Positions 60,357 to 64,000 of a stretch of 64,000 nt of DNA are shown here, in pieces. Both the position numbers and the translations under genes were made by a program. The first letter of the stretch is position 1; the number at the start of each line of letters is the position of its first letter. The notes below the pieces were generated by a model that saw nothing but the letters and a program-made list of their open reading frames with translations, was not told the DNA's origin and ran no database searches. Source of the DNA: Acetivibrio sp964564015. Lineage in GTDB: Bacteria; Bacillota; Clostridia; Acetivibrionales; Acetivibrionaceae. The stretch is from positions 62,001-126,000 of the forward strand of contig CAZLZR010000003.1 in assembly GCA_964564015.1 (NCBI GenBank), read 5' to 3'.

Positions 60357-62651
60357 GTGAATAAGGTGTTCTTTGATGAGTTGTTTAGAGAAGTTAATAT
60401 TTCAGCTTATGATATTCTGGAAAATACCATAGATGGAATAGTAGTAACTGACACTAATGGTACTATTCTTTATATGAATAGATTTGCAGGGGATATTGCC
60501 GGATGGAAACAAAAAGAGTCCGTCGGAAAAGATTTTGAGGAAGTATTCCGGCTATATAGAGGCAACACGGGTAATAGGGCTGTAAATCCCATTAAAAAAG
60601 CTGTCGAGACACAAAGTATTGTTGGACTCGAAAAAGACACTTTATTATTAACAAAAAATAATGAATATATTTATTTATCTGCTTCCATTTCAATTATCCG
60701 GGATTTGGAAGGAAGTGTCAAAGCGGTGACCTGTGTTCTCAGGGATGTATCAAGACTTAGAAAAAGGGAAATTGACGTTGAAGAAAATGAAAGAAAATAT
60801 AGAGCACTGTTTAATAATACCTCGGATGCGATTCTTGTAACCTTGCTTACCTCGGAAAATAAACCGGGTAAAATTATTGAAGCAAATGAGACTGCTTGCC
60901 GAATGCTCGGATTTAGCAGGGAAGAATTGCTGGGTATGAGGATTAGTGATTTATCTCAGGATTTTGTAGTGGAATTAAACGAAAGATCAACAGATGAAAT
61001 AATCAGTCAAGTGAAGGCAACGGGGGAGGCAACCCGAAAATGTGAGGGACACCTAAACGGAAACAGCGTATATTTTGAGATTATAACCCAATACTTTGTT
61101 CTGAATAATCAGTATGTTGCCCTTAATATTATTCATGATGTGACCAGTTTCAGACTTGCTCAGGAACAGATTCTTCAGGCAAAACAAGCAGCGGAAGAGG
61201 CAAATAAAACCAAAAGTATGTTTTTGGCGAATATGAGCCACGAAATACGAACACCTCTAAACGGTATTATTGGAATGAGTGATCTGTTGTTAAAGATCAA
61301 AATGACGCCCGAAGAGCAAGTAGAGACAACAAAGACAATTATTTCTTGTTCCCAAAATTTGTTGCACCTTCTAAATAATATTTTGGATTTATCTAAGATA
61401 GAGGCTGAAAAAGTTGAAGTAGTTAACAGAGTATTTGATGTTAAGGAAATGGCTGAGGAATCTGTAAACATGTACAGAATCAGGGCAAAAGAAAAGAACC
61501 TTGATATAAAAGCCAATATTAAGGAAGAGCTTGAAAACTTATGGATTGGCGATAAGATAAAAATACAACAGGTATTGAATAATCTGATAAACAATGCTGT
61601 TAAGTTTACTCTATCGGGTGAAATAATTGTTTCGGTTGATAAGCAAAGTGATGATGGGATAAGCTGTGAGCTACAGTTTTCCGTAAGTGATACAGGTATA
61701 GGCATAGAGGAAAAAGATTTAAACAAACTATTTATTGCCTTCAGTCAGGTGGATGGTTCATATACGAGACAATTTGGAGGTACCGGGCTTGGGCTCTCAA
61801 TTGCCAAAAAGCTGGTTGAATTGATGGGCGGAAGGATTTGGGTGGAAAGCAAGCCTGGTTTTGGAAGTAAATTTATATTTGTACTCAGACTTAAAAAGTC
61901 AAATAACTTAAAAGCGGAGGATATAAAAATTCAAAATGCTTTACCTTGTAAACCATTAGTTGGGCTAAGGGGCAAGAAGGTGCTCCTTGTGGAAGATGAG
62001 AGAATTAATCAGCAATTATTTATGAAAATAGCTGATTTTTGCATGATTGATGTTGATATTGCAAATAATGGGGTTGAAGCGGTAGATGCAGTCAGACACA
62101 ATTGCTATGATTTGATTTTGATGGACATCCAGATGCCTGTTATGGATGGTATTGAGGCAATGAAACAGATTCGTGAAATTCAGAAAACAAGAGGGACACA
62201 TATAGCTATTATTGCTGTTACTTCTCATGCATTAGAGGGGGACAGGGAAAAATATCTTTCTCTCGGTATGGATGATTATCTTGCAAAGCCATATTGTGTT
62301 GAGGAGTTGCTGAAGGTAATTTCATGCAATGCTGGAATAGATACAGATATAAAGAGCGATATATCTCTTTCAGAGATGTTACTTGGTAATGTGGACGGAC
62401 CAAATTACTCAAAAAGTATAAGTTGGAAAGCAGATGCTGCTAAAGAGCATTGCAGGAATTTACAAAAGGCAATACAAGCAAAAGATCAGCAAAATGCTGA
62501 AAAATACTCTCATCTTATTAAAGAGATGGCAACGGATTCTGGGAATATAGATATTAAATATGCTGCATTTGATATAGAAATAGAAGTCCGAAAGAAAAAC
62601 TTCGCTCAAGCTGAAGTGTTGTTTGAGGAATTAGTAAAACTAATGCTGTGA
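60357..62651 (+). CDS. Hybrid sensor histidine kinase with two PAS domains, receiver and Hpt-like tail
   Basis: 764 residues, no transmembrane segment, so cytoplasmic sensing. PAS domains at ~15-130 and ~145-270; HisKA with H-box MSHEIRTPLNGIIG (~295); HATPase_c with N-box LNNLINNAVKF, DTGIGI and GGTGLGLSIAKKLVELMGG (~410-515). Receiver at ~540-660 (VLLVEDERINQQLF, phospho-acceptor Asp in LILMDIQMPVMDG, KPY lysine). The tail YSHLIKEMA (~720) resembles an Hpt histidine motif in degenerate form. It starts at GTG 60357 (GGGGTGG upstream). The next gene is a single-domain receiver, a probable phosphorelay partner. Confidence 0.9.
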   Translation: MNKVFFDELFREVNISAYDILENTIDGIVVTDTNGTILYMNRFAGDIAGWKQKESVGKDFEEVFRLYRGNTGNRAVNPIKKAVETQSIVGLEKDTLLLTKNNEYIYLSASISIIRDLEGSVKAVTCVLRDVSRLRKREIDVEENERKYRALFNNTSDAILVTLLTSENKPGKIIEANETACRMLGFSREELLGMRISDLSQDFVVELNERSTDEIISQVKATGEATRKCEGHLNGNSVYFEIITQYFVLNNQYVALNIIHDVTSFRLAQEQILQAKQAAEEANKTKSMFLANMSHEIRTPLNGIIGMSDLLLKIKMTPEEQVETTKTIISCSQNLLHLLNNILDLSKIEAEKVEVVNRVFDVKEMAEESVNMYRIRAKEKNLDIKANIKEELENLWIGDKIKIQQVLNNLINNAVKFTLSGEIIVSVDKQSDDGISCELQFSVSDTGIGIEEKDLNKLFIAFSQVDGSYTRQFGGTGLGLSIAKKLVELMGGRIWVESKPGFGSKFIFVLRLKKSNNLKAEDIKIQNALPCKPLVGLRGKKVLLVEDERINQQLFMKIADFCMIDVDIANNGVEAVDAVRHNCYDLILMDIQMPVMDGIEAMKQIREIQKTRGTHIAIIAVTSHALEGDREKYLSLGMDDYLAKPYCVEELLKVISCNAGIDTDIKSDISLSEMLLGNVDGPNYSKSISWKADAAKEHCRNLQKAIQAKDQQNAEKYSHLIKEMATDSGNIDIKYAAFDIEIEVRKKNFAQAEVLFEELVKLML

Positions 62652-62705
62652 TTAATTGGTATTTTTGTTGGTTTATAAATCTAATTAAATCAGGAGGTTG
62701 GTTCT

Positions 62706-63098
62706 ATGAGAATACTAATTGCAGAAGATGATTATGCAAGCAGGCAGTTTCTTTTCAAACTTTTGTCCCAATACGGTGATTGCGATATTGTGGTTGACGG
62801 AATGGAAGCCGTAGAGGCCTTTATGATGTCTATACGAAAAAAACAGCTATATGACCTGGTTTGTCTTGATATTATGATGCCGAAGGCTGATGGCAAACAG
62901 GTGTTAAAAGCCATCAGAGAAATGGAAAAACAAAATGACATTTTGCCTCAGGATGCCTCAAAGGTTGTTATGATATCAGCCTTAAATGAGACTGACATTG
63001 TATTTGAAACTTTTGACACCGGTAGCGAAGCATATGCTGCAAAACCGCTGAATACTGAGAAATTTATTAAATTACTGGAAAAGCTTGAGCTGATTTGA
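62706..63098 (+). CDS. Stand-alone CheY-like receiver protein
   Basis: 130 residues: a single REC domain with acidic pair ED (IAEDDYAS), phospho-acceptor Asp in CLDIMMPKADG, and lysine in AAKPL. No output domain, so it probably works as a phosphate carrier or by protein interaction, downstream of the hybrid kinase. AGGAGG lies ~7 bases upstream. Confidence 0.9.
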   Translation: MRILIAEDDYASRQFLFKLLSQYGDCDIVVDGMEAVEAFMMSIRKKQLYDLVCLDIMMPKADGKQVLKAIREMEKQNDILPQDASKVVMISALNETDIVFETFDTGSEAYAAKPLNTEKFIKLLEKLELI

Positions 63099-63150
63099 AG
63101 CAGTGTATTTCACCATTGCGGATACTGTACTTAAAAGTGAAAACAAATGA

Positions 63151-63193
63151 GCGGTAATAAACAGATGCATGGAAGTATTTATTACCGCTTTTT
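63151..63193 (+). terminator. Rho-independent terminator
   Basis: GCGGTAATAAA (63151-63161) pairs with TTTATTACCGC (63178-63188), followed by TTTTT. It lies between the convergent receiver gene and the permease gene and ends the former. Confidence 0.85.
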
Positions 63194-63194
63194 G

Positions 63195-64000
63195 CTATTC
63201 TACTATTCTATAGTATATTTTTGCAGTCAACGTGTAAACCAGTCCATATATAACCGCGAAGGCTATTACAGTTGCAACGGTACACCAGAAAAAAAGCGGA
63301 ACATTTGTCAGGTTAAGCGTTGCAAGAAGTTTGGTAATCATTTTGAAAGCTGCAGCAATATGAACAATTGCCGCCGCAATAGGCAGAAAGAACACTTTCA
63401 GTACCTGGGAACGGATAGTCGTCTTAATTTCATCATGACTCATACCAACCTTTTGCATAATCTCAAAGCGATCCTTGTCATCGTAACCTTCCGATATCTG
63501 TTTGTAGTAGATAATTAGTGCTGTCGCCATCATAAATAATGTGCCGAGAAATAACCCGAGAAACAGAAACCCTCCGTAAAGTGCATAAAATTGTTTTGCT
63601 TTCTTTTGCCTTGATTCGGTATAGCTATTGAGGCGATAGTTATTGATATCCTCTGAGGTATGCTCATTGTATTTCATCATTTCAGCATCTATTGCATCTG
63701 CACAGATGATTTTTTCATCGTCGGTGCCGTCCAGATTGAGGGAAATCTCATACTCCGGCCAGCTTGCATCATCTCCATAAGCAGACAATTGTGCATCCTT
63801 TATTTGAGAAAAAAGTTCATCGCTGCTTATAACAATAATATGTCCATTTAATAAAAAGGTTGCGTAATTTCTCGGTATTGGAAAGCTGTCAAGTTGTTCC
63901 TTTACTGTATAGGTGCTGCCAAACAAGGAGAAAGAATCATCAAGCTGACGGCTGTTACTGTAGCTAAGCACACTATTCCCGCTGATATCTGCGTTTTTGC
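63195..64000 (-). CDS. FtsX-like ABC transporter permease (BceB-like), truncated at window edge
   Basis: Minus-strand gene whose N-terminal part lies beyond the right edge (the frame is open to 64000). About 268 residues are visible: an extracytoplasmic domain, then hydrophobic segments (LYGGFLFLGLFLGTLFMMATALIIYY, VFFLPIAAAIVHIAAAF and LFFWCTVATVIAFAVIYGLVY), with the QKVGMSHDEIKTTIRSQ loop typical of FtsX/BceB permeases. It probably pairs with an ATPase further right, for peptide antibiotic resistance or lipid-linked export. Confidence 0.8.
   Translation of the reverse strand, partial: KNADISGNSVLSYSNSRQLDDSFSLFGSTYTVKEQLDSFPIPRNYATFLLNGHIIVISSDELFSQIKDAQLSAYGDDASWPEYEISLNLDGTDDEKIICADAIDAEMMKYNEHTSEDINNYRLNSYTESRQKKAKQFYALYGGFLFLGLFLGTLFMMATALIIYYKQISEGYDDKDRFEIMQKVGMSHDEIKTTIRSQVLKVFFLPIAAAIVHIAAAFKMITKLLATLNLTNVPLFFWCTVATVIAFAVIYGLVYTLTAKIYYRIVE

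Noticed and set aside
1..64000. CRISPR array, tRNA or rRNA genes
   Set aside because: No regularly spaced direct repeats and no tRNA- or rRNA-like sequence was noticed when reading both strands; absence is by eye only.

Overview
The window looks like low-G+C Clostridia, probably a cellulolytic Ruminiclostridium/Clostridium cluster III type. This is inferred from the AT-rich composition, strong AGGAGG-type ribosome binding sites, several copper-amine-oxidase-like 'stalk' domain exported proteins, a giant SLH-domain surface protein, and an AbrB regulator. It is an accessory-rich stretch joined to ordinary chromosomal genes at 32.5-36.5 kb and 51-64 kb. No rRNA, tRNA or CRISPR array was recognised.

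Region by region: (1) 0-1.7 kb holds the 3' half of a bacteriocin-associated membrane protein and its ABC ATPase. (2) 1.7-12.7 kb is a surface/toxin island of exported or unknown proteins, interrupted at about 6.1-7.65 kb by an IS91-like rolling-circle insertion. It ends in an 1172-residue secreted protein (VWA domain, calcium-binding type-3 repeats, C-terminal PD-(D/E)XK nuclease), followed by a candidate immunity gene and a partner gene. (3) About 13.0-27.5 kb is an integrative element: DUF6076-like protein, divergent repeat-rich control region, small HTH-like protein, ParB-like protein, Prim-Pol/DUF927 replication protein preceded by paired hairpins, a P27-like terminase small subunit preceded by a cos/pac-like leader, an amidoligase and gamma-glutamylcyclotransferase pair, and two overlapping large serine recombinases. 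There is no large terminase, portal, capsid or tail gene, so it resembles a phage satellite or a satellite-derived element. (4) 28.0-30.3 kb is an unrecognised three-gene cassette (glycine-rich membrane protein, 465-residue membrane-associated protein, small protein). (5) 30.4-32.05 kb is a minus-strand module: a small exported peptide gene bracketed by perfect 17-bp inverted repeats, a secreted HNH nuclease and a SUKH immunity protein. (6) 32.5-36.5 kb is housekeeping: stalk-domain cyclophilin, PiT phosphate transporter with a Pho-box-like leader, its DUF47 partner, and an exported protein. (7) 36.6-50.9 kb is a defence island built on a dispersed type I restriction-modification system: degenerate methylase/specificity fusion, HsdM, YhcG-like nuclease, tyrosine recombinase, HsdS, Ser/Thr kinase, decayed nuclease, unknown protein, KilA-N protein, HsdR. 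(8) 51-64 kb carries an acyl-CoA synthetase, the giant SLH protein, a hybrid histidine kinase with a sigma-D-like promoter, a stand-alone receiver protein and, at the right edge, part of an FtsX-type permease.

Common threads are inter-bacterial conflict (two toxin/immunity modules), phage conflict (type I RM and associated genes) and mobile DNA. The most interesting candidates are the satellite-like element with its own small terminase and cos-like site, the VWA/nuclease toxin, the possibly invertible peptide-gene segment, and the three-gene cassette at 28 kb. All functional calls come from reading the sequence by eye; no database search was run.
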